DNA from: Bacteroidota bacterium
Lineage (GTDB): Bacteria > Bacteroidota > Bacteroidia > Cytophagales > Cyclobacteriaceae
Assembly (NCBI GenBank): GCA_016178785.1
Contig: JACOSO010000086.1
Location: 186,001 to 250,000 of the forward strand
DNA length: 64,000 bases
Direction of reading: 5' to 3'
The position numbers and the translations under genes were made by a program. A model generated the notes under the pieces. It did not search any database. It was not told the DNA's origin and saw nothing but the letters and a program-made list of their open reading frames with translations. Shown here piece after piece: positions 39,785-48,155 of this stretch. Within the stretch, counting starts at the first letter, position 1; the number at the start of each line of letters is the position of its first letter.

Positions 39785-40951
39785 TTAATATTGAAACTCT
39801 CCCTGCGCGGTTCTTAGAGTCACTTTTTTATTCGAGGAATTCTCCACTCTACCTATCACCTTCGCTTCAACACCAAACCCTTTGGAAATCTTGATTACAG
39901 TGTCAGCATATTTCTCATCAAGATAGATTTCCATGCGATGACCCATATTAAATACTTTGTACATCTCCTTCCAATCAGTGCTGCTGCACTCATGAATCAA
40001 TTGGAACAAAGGCGGAATTTCAAACAAATTATCTTTTATTACATGAAGTTGATCAATGAAGTGAAGCACTTTGGTTTGCGCACCCCCACTGCAATGCACC
40101 ATGCCATGAATTTGTGATTGCAATTCTTTCAACACTTCGATGACGATGGGAGCGTATGTACGTGTAGGTGAAAGCACCAATTTGCCAACATTCACAGGTG
40201 CGCCTTGAATAGTATCGGTCACTTTGTATTTTCCTGAATAGACTAAATCCAATGGAACATTAGCGTCAAAAGACTCCGGATATTTTTTTGAATATTCTTT
40301 ATGGAAGACATCGTGTCTTGCGGAGGTGAGACCATTGCTTCCCATGCCACCATTGTATTCTTGTTCATAACTAGCCTGGCCAAATGAAGCGAGTCCTACA
40401 ATTACGTCTCCATGCTGAATTTTACTATTATCGATCACCTCAACCCGTTTCATTCTTGCAGCAACTGTACTGTCAACAATGATGGTTCTGACTAAATCAC
40501 CAACATCGGCAGTTTCGCCACCGGTACTATGAATTTGCATTCCATGCTGACGAAGCATTTCCAAAACTTCTTCCGTTCCTTCAATGATTGTGGAAATTAC
40601 TTCGCCAGGAATCAGATTTTTATTCCTCCCGATAGTAGATGAAAGTGCAATTGGACCGGTAGCACCCACGCACAACAGATCATCCACATTCATGATGACC
40701 GCATCTTGCGCAATTCCCTTCCACACACTCAGGTCGCCCGTTTCCTTCCAGTAGATATAGGCCAGCGAAGATTTTGTCCCAGCGCCATCGGCATGCATCA
40801 CACTGCAAAAATCAGGATTGCCTCCAAGGATATCAGGAACGATCTTGCAAAAGGCTTTGGGGAAAAGTCCTTTATCAAGATTTTTGATGGCCTGATGTAC
40901 ATCTTCCTTGCTGGCGGAAACTCCGCGCTGCGAATAGCGATCTGTATTCAA
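39785..40951 (-). CDS. purM: Phosphoribosylformylglycinamidine cyclo-ligase (AIR synthetase)
   Basis: 388 residues, purine synthesis, FGAM to AIR with ATP. PurM motifs: YSQRGVSASKEDV (N-terminal), MHADGAGTKSSLAYIYW (about 53-69), MNVDDLLCVGATGPIALSS, GGETADVGDLVRTIIVDST, VIVGLASFGQASYEQEYNGG and FNMGHRMEIYLDEKYAD. It is the longer Bacteroidota form (about 390 versus about 345 residues in E. coli). Neighbours on the strand are a secreted protein upstream and lysA downstream. Confidence 0.93.
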   Translation of the reverse strand: MNTDRYSQRGVSASKEDVHQAIKNLDKGLFPKAFCKIVPDILGGNPDFCSVMHADGAGTKSSLAYIYWKETGDLSVWKGIAQDAVIMNVDDLLCVGATGPIALSSTIGRNKNLIPGEVISTIIEGTEEVLEMLRQHGMQIHSTGGETADVGDLVRTIIVDSTVAARMKRVEVIDNSKIQHGDVIVGLASFGQASYEQEYNGGMGSNGLTSARHDVFHKEYSKKYPESFDANVPLDLVYSGKYKVTDTIQGAPVNVGKLVLSPTRTYAPIVIEVLKELQSQIHGMVHCSGGAQTKVLHFIDQLHVIKDNLFEIPPLFQLIHECSSTDWKEMYKVFNMGHRMEIYLDEKYADTVIKISKGFGVEAKVIGRVENSSNKKVTLRTAQGEFQY

Positions 40952-40969
40952 TGTGTTTCGTTAAAAATT

Positions 40970-41740
40970 CTACTTCAACGTTACGCCAACGAAATAATAG
41001 CCGGGGGTCGAGAATGCGTTGTATTGGTAGTTGTTGTAATACATACGAGGCTGTTGTCCGTAAGCCCCTGGCCTCGAGGTTGGACTGTACCCTGTATTTG
41101 CATTTGTATTTTTATTTTGTGGCAGGTATCGCCCGGTCTCAAACTCTACGCCCAAAACACTTACTTCGCTTTTGTTGATCCTAAAAGCCTTGAACGGAAT
41201 CTTCGCTTCATAAAGATAAGCGCCATCATCTTGCGCCACGATAATTGCTTCGATACCATTGGCCAACCCGAGACGACTGGAGACAATGTTTTCTTTCGCC
41301 AGTCCAATAAGTTCAACCACCTCTACATCGCTTATTAACTCTTTCTTCATTTGAACCATAGAAATGGCATTGGTACCTTTATCCAACGCCTGAGGTTCAT
41401 TTTTTTTAAATTCACTGGCATCCTTGCCCACAGGGTATTTCAATCCAACTTTTCCCTTTCTCTTTCCTTTTGGGTTCAGTTTTAGCGAAAGACCAAACAA
41501 TCCAATTTTTTGCTGTGTAAGATCTTCAGCTACTTTCAAGCGGACGTATAGATTTTCAGCATCATTTGCTACGTTGCAAAAAAATTTTCCATCAGGGTCT
41601 ATCCACCAATCGCATGGCCAATCGCTCACGTCTCCGTCAATCTTCGGGGGTTTCTCAAATGAAACACTCTCTTTTATATTTTTTTGAGCAAACGCATTCG
41701 CGGAAAGCAAAACAAGAAAAAAGAAAAAGACTTTAGGCAT
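40970..41740 (-). CDS. Secreted protein with CBM9/DOMON-like domain
   Basis: 256 residues from the ATG at 41740 (MPKVFFFFLVLLSANAFAQ signal); the open frame from TTG at 41761 adds 7 residues before the signal. The segment PPKIDGDVSDWPCDWW (about 32-47) followed by NDAENLYVRLKV is the start pattern of family-9-like carbohydrate-binding domains; IPFKAFRI follows near 185. The tail is Tyr/Asn/Pro-rich (SRPGAYGQQPRMYYNNYQYN). Ligand unknown. Confidence 0.7.
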   Translation of the reverse strand: MPKVFFFFLVLLSANAFAQKNIKESVSFEKPPKIDGDVSDWPCDWWIDPDGKFFCNVANDAENLYVRLKVAEDLTQQKIGLFGLSLKLNPKGKRKGKVGLKYPVGKDASEFKKNEPQALDKGTNAISMVQMKKELISDVEVVELIGLAKENIVSSRLGLANGIEAIIVAQDDGAYLYEAKIPFKAFRINKSEVSVLGVEFETGRYLPQNKNTNANTGYSPTSRPGAYGQQPRMYYNNYQYNAFSTPGYYFVGVTLK

Positions 41741-41797
41741 AACTCTGAAATTGAGCTTCAAAATTAAAAATTAAAACTGCATTAGTCGTCAAAACAC

Positions 41798-42331
41798 TCA
41801 ACGCAATTTCAGCTTGTAAAAAATATCCCAAACTATGATGCCAAGACACACCGAAATATTGAGTGAATGCTTCGTACCGGTTTGTGGAATTTCCAGCGCA
41901 ATGTCGCCAAGCTCAATGACTGGCTCACTTACTCCGTGTACCTCGTTACCAAACACCAGGCAATATTTTTTTCCTTTTTCAGGGATGAATTTCTGAAGTG
42001 GAACACTCTCAGTAGTTTGCTCCACAATTACTATCTGATAATCATTTTCTTTTATTTTTCGAACTGCCACCTCTGGTTTTTCAAAATATTCCCATGCCAC
42101 TGAGTCCGTAGAACCGAGTGCGGTCTTGTGAATTTCCCGATGAGGTGGAGTGCCCGTAATCCCCGTCAGGAAAATTTTTTCGATTCGAAAAGCATCGGCT
42201 GTTCGAAAAGCAGAACCTACATTATGCAAGCTGCGCACGTTGTCCAATAAAATAGAGACTGGAATTTTCTCAGCTTCTTTAAACTGATCTACAGAAATGC
42301 GCCCGAGTTCCTCGAGTTTGAGTTTCTTCAC
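41798..42331 (-). CDS. TrmH/SpoU-family RNA 2'-O-methyltransferase
   Basis: 177 residues, SPOUT knotted methylase. Motif 1 NVRSLHNVGSAFRTADAF (about 30-47, with Asn and Arg), motif 2 LVFGNEVHGVS (about 130-140) and motif 3 IPQTGTKHSLNISVCLGI (about 152-169) are all present. There is no N-terminal L30e-like domain, as in TrmH. It probably methylates a tRNA or rRNA ribose. It overlaps folP by 4 bp, so it is translationally coupled. Confidence 0.9.
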   Translation of the reverse strand: MKKLKLEELGRISVDQFKEAEKIPVSILLDNVRSLHNVGSAFRTADAFRIEKIFLTGITGTPPHREIHKTALGSTDSVAWEYFEKPEVAVRKIKENDYQIVIVEQTTESVPLQKFIPEKGKKYCLVFGNEVHGVSEPVIELGDIALEIPQTGTKHSLNISVCLGIIVWDIFYKLKLR

Positions 42332-43182
42332 TTGAGATCCATTTGTTGGAGCAAAGTAATCGTTTCTTTGGCTTCACGCACATCATGCACACGTAAAATC
42401 GAGGCTCCATTCAACAAGGCGACAGTATTTAGAACTGTTGTGCCATTCAGCGCCTCTTCCGGATTAGTCTTAAGCGTCTTCCAAATCGTTGACTTGCGCG
42501 AAAGACCGACCAAAATTGGCTTGCCTAAGATTTGAAACTGAGACAGTTCATTTAATATCTCAAAATTTTGCTCTGCTGTTTTTGCAAAACCAAACCCAGG
42601 ATCAATGACGATATCCTTCACACCGAGAGTTTGCAACTGAAAAATCTTTGAATGAAAATAATCAACGACATCTTTGATCAGATTGTCATAAGTTGTTTGC
42701 TGAGTCATTGTCTGTGGCGTGCCGCGCATGTGCATCAAAATATATGGTACCTTAAGTGCAGCTATGGTTGAAAACATTTTTTCATCAAGAGCACCTCCAG
42801 AAATATCATTGACCATCGCTGCTCCAACCTCCACGGCTTCCTTCACAACCGAAGACCTGAATGTGTCAACAGAAATAATTGCTTCTGGAAAATTTTTTAC
42901 AATCGATTTAATGGCCGGAATGAGCCGATTCAGTTCTTCATCAAGAGAAATCTCTTCCGCGCCCGGCCTTGATGAACAACCGCCCACATCAATGAAGTCG
43001 GCTCCCTCCTTCAGCATTTTTTCGACTTGGTTCAAAATCTCCATCTCGCCATTGAACTTATTCCCATCATAAAAGCTATCGGGCGTGACATTGAGTATGC
43101 CCATCACCCTGGGCTGCGAAAGATCGATAAGCTTGCCCCGCAGATTCAGTGTTTTGTTGACCGAAAATATTTTACTTTGCAT
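42328..43182 (-). CDS. folP: Dihydropteroate synthase
   Basis: 284 residues from the ATG at 43182 (MQSKIFSVNKTL); a longer frame to 43236 is not conserved-looking and overlaps the divergent gene. It joins p-aminobenzoate and dihydropterin diphosphate in folate synthesis and is the sulfonamide target. Motifs: MGILNVTPDSFYDG, ADFIDVGGCSSRPGAEEI, ISVDTFRS, NDISGG, YILMHMRGTPQTM, DPGFGFAKT, GLSRKS and RVHDV. It starts almost on top of the divergent DUF1599 start. Confidence 0.95.
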   Translation of the reverse strand: MQSKIFSVNKTLNLRGKLIDLSQPRVMGILNVTPDSFYDGNKFNGEMEILNQVEKMLKEGADFIDVGGCSSRPGAEEISLDEELNRLIPAIKSIVKNFPEAIISVDTFRSSVVKEAVEVGAAMVNDISGGALDEKMFSTIAALKVPYILMHMRGTPQTMTQQTTYDNLIKDVVDYFHSKIFQLQTLGVKDIVIDPGFGFAKTAEQNFEILNELSQFQILGKPILVGLSRKSTIWKTLKTNPEEALNGTTVLNTVALLNGASILRVHDVREAKETITLLQQMDLK

Positions 43183-43186
43183 GCTT

Positions 43187-43738
43187 ATGAATGAAAAAAC
43201 TGCACACGAATATAAAGAGGTGATTGCTGGCTGCAAAAAGTTGTTCGCAAAGAAAACGCACGATTATGGCACGGCCTGGCGCGTGCTGCGATTGCCTTCG
43301 ATCACTGACCAGATTTTTATTAAAGCACAACGAATTCGCAGCATTCAGGAAAAGGGCACGCAAAAAGTAGAAGATGATATTAAAGATGAGTTTGTCGGCA
43401 TTATCAACTACTGCTTAATCGCAATGATCCAAATGAACTTGACTGGTTCCGATAAAACCGAAATGGATTTTAAAGAACTTGAACCACTCTATGACAAATC
43501 TGTAAAGGAAACTTTCGATTTGCTCCAAAACAAGAACCACGACTATGATGAAGCCTGGCGCGACATGCGTGTGAGCTCAATGACTGACATTATTCTTATG
43601 AAATTGTTAAGGGTAAAACAAATTGAAGACAATCAGGGTAAAACACTTGCAAGCGAAGGAGTGAAGGCCAATTACCAGGATATGATCAACTATGCGGTGT
43701 TTTGTATGATTAAGTTGTCCATAGTCGATGGACGATAG
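43187..43738 (+). CDS. DUF1599 (Nmad1-like) protein with internal duplication
   Basis: 183 residues from the ATG at 43187. It contains two homologous halves of MazG-like helical type: KKTHDYGTAWRVLRLPS...RIRSIQEKG (about 20-60) and NKNHDYDEAWRDMRVSS...RVKQIEDNQ (about 110-150), each followed by INYCLIAMI or INYAVFCMI. Pfam calls this a nucleotide-modification-associated domain. The last residues SIVDGR and the stop codon lie inside the word-hairpin repeat at 43717-43768. Upstream and divergent is folP, 4 bp away. Confidence 0.85.
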   Translation: MNEKTAHEYKEVIAGCKKLFAKKTHDYGTAWRVLRLPSITDQIFIKAQRIRSIQEKGTQKVEDDIKDEFVGIINYCLIAMIQMNLTGSDKTEMDFKELEPLYDKSVKETFDLLQNKNHDYDEAWRDMRVSSMTDIILMKLLRVKQIEDNQGKTLASEGVKANYQDMINYAVFCMIKLSIVDGR

Positions 43739-43768
43739 TCCATTGCTGCTTTACTATCGACTATGGAC
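43717..43768. repeat. Word-hairpin, GTCCATAGTCGAT type, overlapping the DUF1599 stop
   Basis: GTCCATAGTCGAT (43717-43729) pairs perfectly with ATCGACTATGGAC (43756-43768). The loop contains a second, smaller GGAC-GATA-GTCC hairpin, and further CGGACTATTGAC words follow to about 43785. The stop codon of DUF1599 is inside. Confidence 0.7.
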
Positions 43769-43790
43769 CACGGACTATTGACTAAATTTT

Positions 43791-44894
43791 ATGCAAAAAT
43801 TTCTTGACCAATTCTCTCGCTTCTTTGTCGGGGCGCTTTTCATTTTCTCAGGCTTGATCAAGCTTAATGATCCTGTAGGCACGCAAATCAAAATGGAGGA
43901 ATATTTTGAAGTCTTCGCTGATGACTTTGGCTCAGTCTTCAATCATTTCATTCCATGGTCGTTGGAGATAGGAATGGTGATGATCATTCTTGAATTGGCT
44001 CTCGGAGTCGCCATCTTGGTTTTCTGGCGCATGAAATGGACGGGCTGGACATTGCTCTTGCTGATGGTATTTTTTACTTTTCTTACTTTTTACTCAGCTT
44101 ACTTTAACAAAGTCACTGACTGCGGATGCTTTGGCGATGCCATTAAACTCACACCCTGGCAATCATTTACTAAAGATGTAATGCTCATGGTTTTTGTGTT
44201 GCACCTGTTTTGGTACAAACATCGCTACGTACCTGCGCTACGAACACGCGAAGGAGATGCACTGATCATCGGAGTGGCTGCCTTGAGTCTGTTCCTGGGC
44301 GTTTATGCAATTCGGCATTTACCGTTTATTGATTTTAGAGCTTATCGGGTAGGCAATAACATTCCTCAGCAAATGCAACCACTAGAGCAGCCAATCATTG
44401 AGTATGTTTTTGAAAAGAACGGAAAGGAAATCAAGTCGCAGAAATATTTGATTGAAGATGGATACAAATACATTTCTTCGCGCGTGATCAATGAAGATAA
44501 AATCAAACCGAAGATAACTGATTACAGTATAACCTCTCCCGAAGGCGAAGATAAAACTGCATATAGCTTTGAGGGAGATAAATTGATGATTGTTATTTAC
44601 AATGCCGACAAAGCGTCAGCGAAAAATATTGCGACTGTTCGCGAATTGACTCAAAAGTTAGAGGGCAAAGTGGAATGCATGATTCTTACCGGTTCTACGA
44701 ATGAGACCATAGAAAAATTCCGTCACGAAAATCAGTTGGCTGTGCCCTATTATTTTGTAGATGCTACTGTGTTGAAAACCATTATCCGTTCCAATCCTGG
44801 AATTGCTTTGTGGAAGAATGGAACGGTGCTCGGCAACTGGCATTATAATGACACGCCATCGGCTGACGAAGTTTTGAAACTCTCTTCAAAATGA
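43791..44894 (+). CDS. DoxX-like membrane protein, BT_3928 family
   Basis: 367 residues. N-terminal four-helix membrane domain of DoxX/MauE type (about 5-195, with RFFVGALFIFSGLIKLNDP and the conserved TDCGCFGDAIKLTP loop between helices 3 and 4). The periplasmic C-terminal half looks thioredoxin-like (KLMIVIYNADKASAKNIAT, CMILTGSTNE, NPGIALWKNGTVLGNW) but lacks a CxxC, so a redox role is uncertain. It overlaps aroK by 4 bp. Confidence 0.85.
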   Translation: MQKFLDQFSRFFVGALFIFSGLIKLNDPVGTQIKMEEYFEVFADDFGSVFNHFIPWSLEIGMVMIILELALGVAILVFWRMKWTGWTLLLLMVFFTFLTFYSAYFNKVTDCGCFGDAIKLTPWQSFTKDVMLMVFVLHLFWYKHRYVPALRTREGDALIIGVAALSLFLGVYAIRHLPFIDFRAYRVGNNIPQQMQPLEQPIIEYVFEKNGKEIKSQKYLIEDGYKYISSRVINEDKIKPKITDYSITSPEGEDKTAYSFEGDKLMIVIYNADKASAKNIATVRELTQKLEGKVECMILTGSTNETIEKFRHENQLAVPYYFVDATVLKTIIRSNPGIALWKNGTVLGNWHYNDTPSADEVLKLSSK

Positions 44895-45391
44895 AATTTT
44901 TTCTGATCGGATTACCCGGTAGCGGCAAGACTACACTTGGAAAACAGTTGGCAGAAAAAATGAAATTGCCATTCGTTGACCTTGACTTAGAAATTGAAAA
45001 AACGGAAGGCAAAACTATTCAGGAGATTTTTGCAGAAAAAAAGGAAAATTACTTCAGGGAAATGGAGTCGAAGACATTGAAAAAGTTTTGCTCAACTAAA
45101 ACTGACTTCGTGATGGCCACCGGTGGGGGCGCTCCTTGCTTCTTCAATAACATGGAGGTTATGAATCACGCAGGCAAGACTATTTTTCTGGACGTGCCTG
45201 CCTCAGAAATCGCCTTGCGCTTGCAAAAAACAAACCTTACTGAAAGACCGCTGTTCTCAAAACTAAGTTCAGAGCAATTGAAAGACAAAATCGAATGGCT
45301 ACGTTCGCAGCGAATCCATTTTTACAGGCAATCAAATATTGTGATTCTTGAGAATTCGCTGGACGAAATTCTGCGTAAGATTAAAGATTGA
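44891..45391 (+). CDS. aroK: Shikimate kinase
   Basis: 166 residues, phosphorylates shikimate in the aromatic amino-acid pathway. P-loop LPGSGKTTLGKQL (about 8-20), shikimate-binding DLDLEIEKTEGKTIQEIF (about 32-49), FREMES, the TGGGAPC Gly-rich loop (about 78-84) and lid Arg in LTERPLFS. The start codon overlaps the preceding gene's stop (ATGA). The 3' end overlaps the convergent OmpP1-like gene by 11 bp. Confidence 0.95.
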   Translation: MKFFLIGLPGSGKTTLGKQLAEKMKLPFVDLDLEIEKTEGKTIQEIFAEKKENYFREMESKTLKKFCSTKTDFVMATGGGAPCFFNNMEVMNHAGKTIFLDVPASEIALRLQKTNLTERPLFSKLSSEQLKDKIEWLRSQRIHFYRQSNIVILENSLDEILRKIKD

Positions 45392-46931
45392 ATCCAACCG
45401 TTACCATTACTGCCGTTGAAGAGTGTTGCACCTTTACAACTGGAGTATTGACAATAATGTGATAAGGCACGTAAGTAGAATTCCATTGCGTCAATGAAAC
45501 ACCTAAATCCACAAAAAATTTGTCTGATCTGTAACCAAGCCCTCCCGTGTAACCTGTAATGCTATTATCAACGTTGTTTTGAATGGCCGCATACGGATCA
45601 GGCATGTAACTGTAACCTGCTCTTATCCGAAATTTATTGTATCGGTACTCTCCGCCCAATCGAATGTTAAAAACGTTTCGATACAGGCTTTTGATGTCAC
45701 TGTTATCAGCTGCAAAATCCAATCCTTCAGTGTTTGAAGTCAAATGCCCTTTGCTGTAATTAACCTTCTCCACTTCTGCTGTGATTAGTCCATGTTTCTT
45801 TATGAAAATTGTCGCGCCTCCTTTGATTCTCCATGGAGTCGTCAATGCATAATTAGCAACCAATTGACTAATCGAGTCTCTTACGACATTGTTCTTCCCA
45901 ACCTTAAAAACCGTAGTGTGGCTTTGATAAGTAGTGTCAACATATCGATAATTGTCCCAGCCGGCTGTAAGAGTAGCATTATAGTTGTCGTTGACATCGT
46001 AGAAATAAGTTGGTGTTGCTATTGAAAATCCGAACTGCACAAAGTCTTGTGCCCGGATTATCGTTCCAATGGTTGCATTGATTCCCGAAGCCTTGATGGA
46101 GTAGTCTTCTGAGAGATCAAATCCAAAAAGCGGCCCGGTAGAAAAAGATTCAGAATAAGTACTTTTAGAATGATAATTGAAACTTGGAAGACCAATTCCT
46201 CCTCCCAAATAAACTCTGTCATTAAAATTTAATCCATAAGCAAAGTTGACTTGGTTCTGTGCACCACTTACTTGCCTGCGCTCATGTTGAAGAGGAATTG
46301 GTTCTTTTATATAGGTATGCCAAATAGAAGAATCAGCTTTTGGAAGAATTTCATTTTGCGGACCAATAAGGTAACTGTTATAAGCCAGTCTTTGTAAGGA
46401 GTAATAGGAATTCCCGTTATTATAAAAATCCTTAGGGTAACTTCCATAGCTCTGCTGAAGAAAATAATCAATCAATGAATTATATGGATTCCCATTTTGA
46501 TCAGTTTGGTACGTAAAATTCTGATTGAAATTATTTGTGCGTGTCAGTGAGATTGCAAAATTTCCACTGATCAACTTTCCATCGTTTTTGTCGCTATGGA
46601 ATACAACACTGAATCCGGGCACATTAAAATTCGCACGTGAGTCTTTTGAGTTAGCTCCAAAATAATCTGCTGAAGATTTGTAAAAATTTTGGCCGAGCGA
46701 AAGCGTGGCTTCCGACCGATTAAAGAATCCAAGGCCGGCAGGGTTTGAAAATGCCGCACTGTAATCTCCTCCCAGCGCCACCTGAGCGCCACCCATGCCT
46801 TGTATACGAGCGCTTCCCCCGGTGTTTGTGCGCCCAAAAATCAATGCTTCGTCAGCATATGATTGTGCGATGGTGCCAATCGAAAAGAACATGAAAATTC
46901 CGCTCAGCCCAAGGCCAACATTTTTTTTCAT
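45381..46931 (-). CDS. OmpP1/FadL-type outer-membrane protein
   Basis: 516 residues. Signal peptide (about 1-22, ending IAQSYADEA), then the typical FadL-like opening ARIQGMGGAQVALGGDYSAAFSNPAGLGFF (split: residues about 39-68), alternating beta strands and a C-terminal strand ending VMVTVGFNL. FadL-type barrels pass hydrophobic compounds across the outer membrane. The gene follows the Gly/Tyr-rich gene by 42 bp on the same strand and may be co-transcribed with it. Confidence 0.88.
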   Translation of the reverse strand: MKKNVGLGLSGIFMFFSIGTIAQSYADEALIFGRTNTGGSARIQGMGGAQVALGGDYSAAFSNPAGLGFFNRSEATLSLGQNFYKSSADYFGANSKDSRANFNVPGFSVVFHSDKNDGKLISGNFAISLTRTNNFNQNFTYQTDQNGNPYNSLIDYFLQQSYGSYPKDFYNNGNSYYSLQRLAYNSYLIGPQNEILPKADSSIWHTYIKEPIPLQHERRQVSGAQNQVNFAYGLNFNDRVYLGGGIGLPSFNYHSKSTYSESFSTGPLFGFDLSEDYSIKASGINATIGTIIRAQDFVQFGFSIATPTYFYDVNDNYNATLTAGWDNYRYVDTTYQSHTTVFKVGKNNVVRDSISQLVANYALTTPWRIKGGATIFIKKHGLITAEVEKVNYSKGHLTSNTEGLDFAADNSDIKSLYRNVFNIRLGGEYRYNKFRIRAGYSYMPDPYAAIQNNVDNSITGYTGGLGYRSDKFFVDLGVSLTQWNSTYVPYHIIVNTPVVKVQHSSTAVMVTVGFNL

Positions 46932-46973
46932 AAAATAAGATTTAATCAGATAGAAAGACGAATAAGAAATAGG

Positions 46974-48020
46974 TTATCGTCTTCCATGACCACCGCCACC
47001 TCCGCCTACGTGGCCACCACCGCCACCTCCGCTAAAGCCACCTCCACCAGAGAAGCCACTGCTGCGTGTTCCTCCGCCCCAGTTGCTAGAAGGATTGCTC
47101 CATCCTTGCCTGGCACCTTGATTGGAGTTGTTCCATCCTGAGTTAGAATTGCCCCAAAATGAACTGCGCGAATTCGATCCGTTATTCCAGGAACTGCCAC
47201 GATTGTTTGCTGCACTCTGCTTCCAAGCATTGTTGTAGTACTGTGAAGTTTGGTTCGATGACATGCTTCTCGCCCCCGATATAGAGCGTCCTCCGTTATA
47301 ATAGGCTGCGTTGCCACCGTTCGATCTTCCGGAAGAAGTGTAGTAGCTACTGTTCACTGAACTTCTTGAAGGATGTCTCCCATAAACCGGCCCCACGTGA
47401 TCATTTGAATTGCCAGTAACAACCACTGTTGGTGTATAACCGTAACCGTATCCATAACCTCCGTATCCGTAGCCAAATGGATTATAACCATAGCCCATGT
47501 AAGGATAGCCATACATTCCCGAAAGGCCATATCCCATTCCGTAGTAACCTAATCCATAGCTCATGCCAAATGAGCTCATTCCATAGCCCATGCCCCCATA
47601 AGGATAGAAGCTTGAATATGGGCTTCCAAATCCATAGCGGTTGTATCCATAATAAGGATTGTTGTATGCGTAATTGTTATAACCACAATTGCAGTTATTG
47701 CTATACAAGCTCTGATTTACATTCGGTTGATAGTTTGGATTGAAATAAGAAGAGTTTGTCGATGCATTTGATCCGGCTTTTGCGCCTGCTACAAAATCGG
47801 GGTTTTCATTTCTTGCCGAATAGCTATCGGAAGGATTGATAGTTTGCGTTGTGCCACTGCTCTTGGCCGATGCCAACACCATTTCTTCGCGGCTTCGCAG
47901 GTTAATTTTCGCCCTGTCTTTTGATGAGAAGTACATATCATCATTCTCTTGCGCCATGGCGCACATCCCTGAAGCAACAGCAACGAGGGATAATAAGATT
48001 GATTTTGTTTTCATATTCAT
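46974..48020 (-). CDS. Secreted Gly/Tyr/Asn-rich low-complexity protein
   Basis: 348 residues from the ATG at 48020 (signal MNMKTKSILLSLVAVASG); 48014 is also possible, and the longer frame to 48059 is not. After an ordinary segment (about 30-75) comes an Asn/Tyr-rich stretch, then a Tyr-Gly array of GYG/GMGYG/GYGY repeats (about 115-190), then Ser/Asn/Trp-rich sequence, and a C-terminal Gly-only array with His (GGGGGGHVGG). Probably surface-exposed or self-assembling. No enzyme motif. Confidence 0.75.
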   Translation of the reverse strand: MNMKTKSILLSLVAVASGMCAMAQENDDMYFSSKDRAKINLRSREEMVLASAKSSGTTQTINPSDSYSARNENPDFVAGAKAGSNASTNSSYFNPNYQPNVNQSLYSNNCNCGYNNYAYNNPYYGYNRYGFGSPYSSFYPYGGMGYGMSSFGMSYGLGYYGMGYGLSGMYGYPYMGYGYNPFGYGYGGYGYGYGYTPTVVVTGNSNDHVGPVYGRHPSRSSVNSSYYTSSGRSNGGNAAYYNGGRSISGARSMSSNQTSQYYNNAWKQSAANNRGSSWNNGSNSRSSFWGNSNSGWNNSNQGARQGWSNPSSNWGGGTRSSGFSGGGGFSGGGGGGHVGGGGGGHGRR

Positions 48021-48119
48021 ACGGATTGCTCCTGCAGTTAATAACGTAAATCTAATCAATTAGGGTACTTTATTATACAGATTTCTTCACAAAGAGAATG
48101 CCACACTCAATGCTCTGAA

Positions 48120-48127
48120 TATATTTG
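48120..48127 (+). promoter_or_regulatory. Candidate -7 promoter element of proS
   Basis: TATATTTG matches TAnnTTTG and lies 28 bp before the proS start at 48156; no convincing -33 element. Confidence 0.4.
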
Positions 48128-48155
48128 TGGTCCAGATATTAGAATAACAATAAAA

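Noticed and set aside
46863..47141. Plus-strand frame with Ala-Thr repeats (TTATSAKATST)
   Set aside because: Antisense shadow of the Gly-rich tail of the secreted low-complexity protein; repeats arise from the GGN codons on the other strand.
47429..47743. Plus-strand frame rich in His, Asn and Ser
   Set aside because: Antisense shadow of the Tyr-Gly array on the minus strand.
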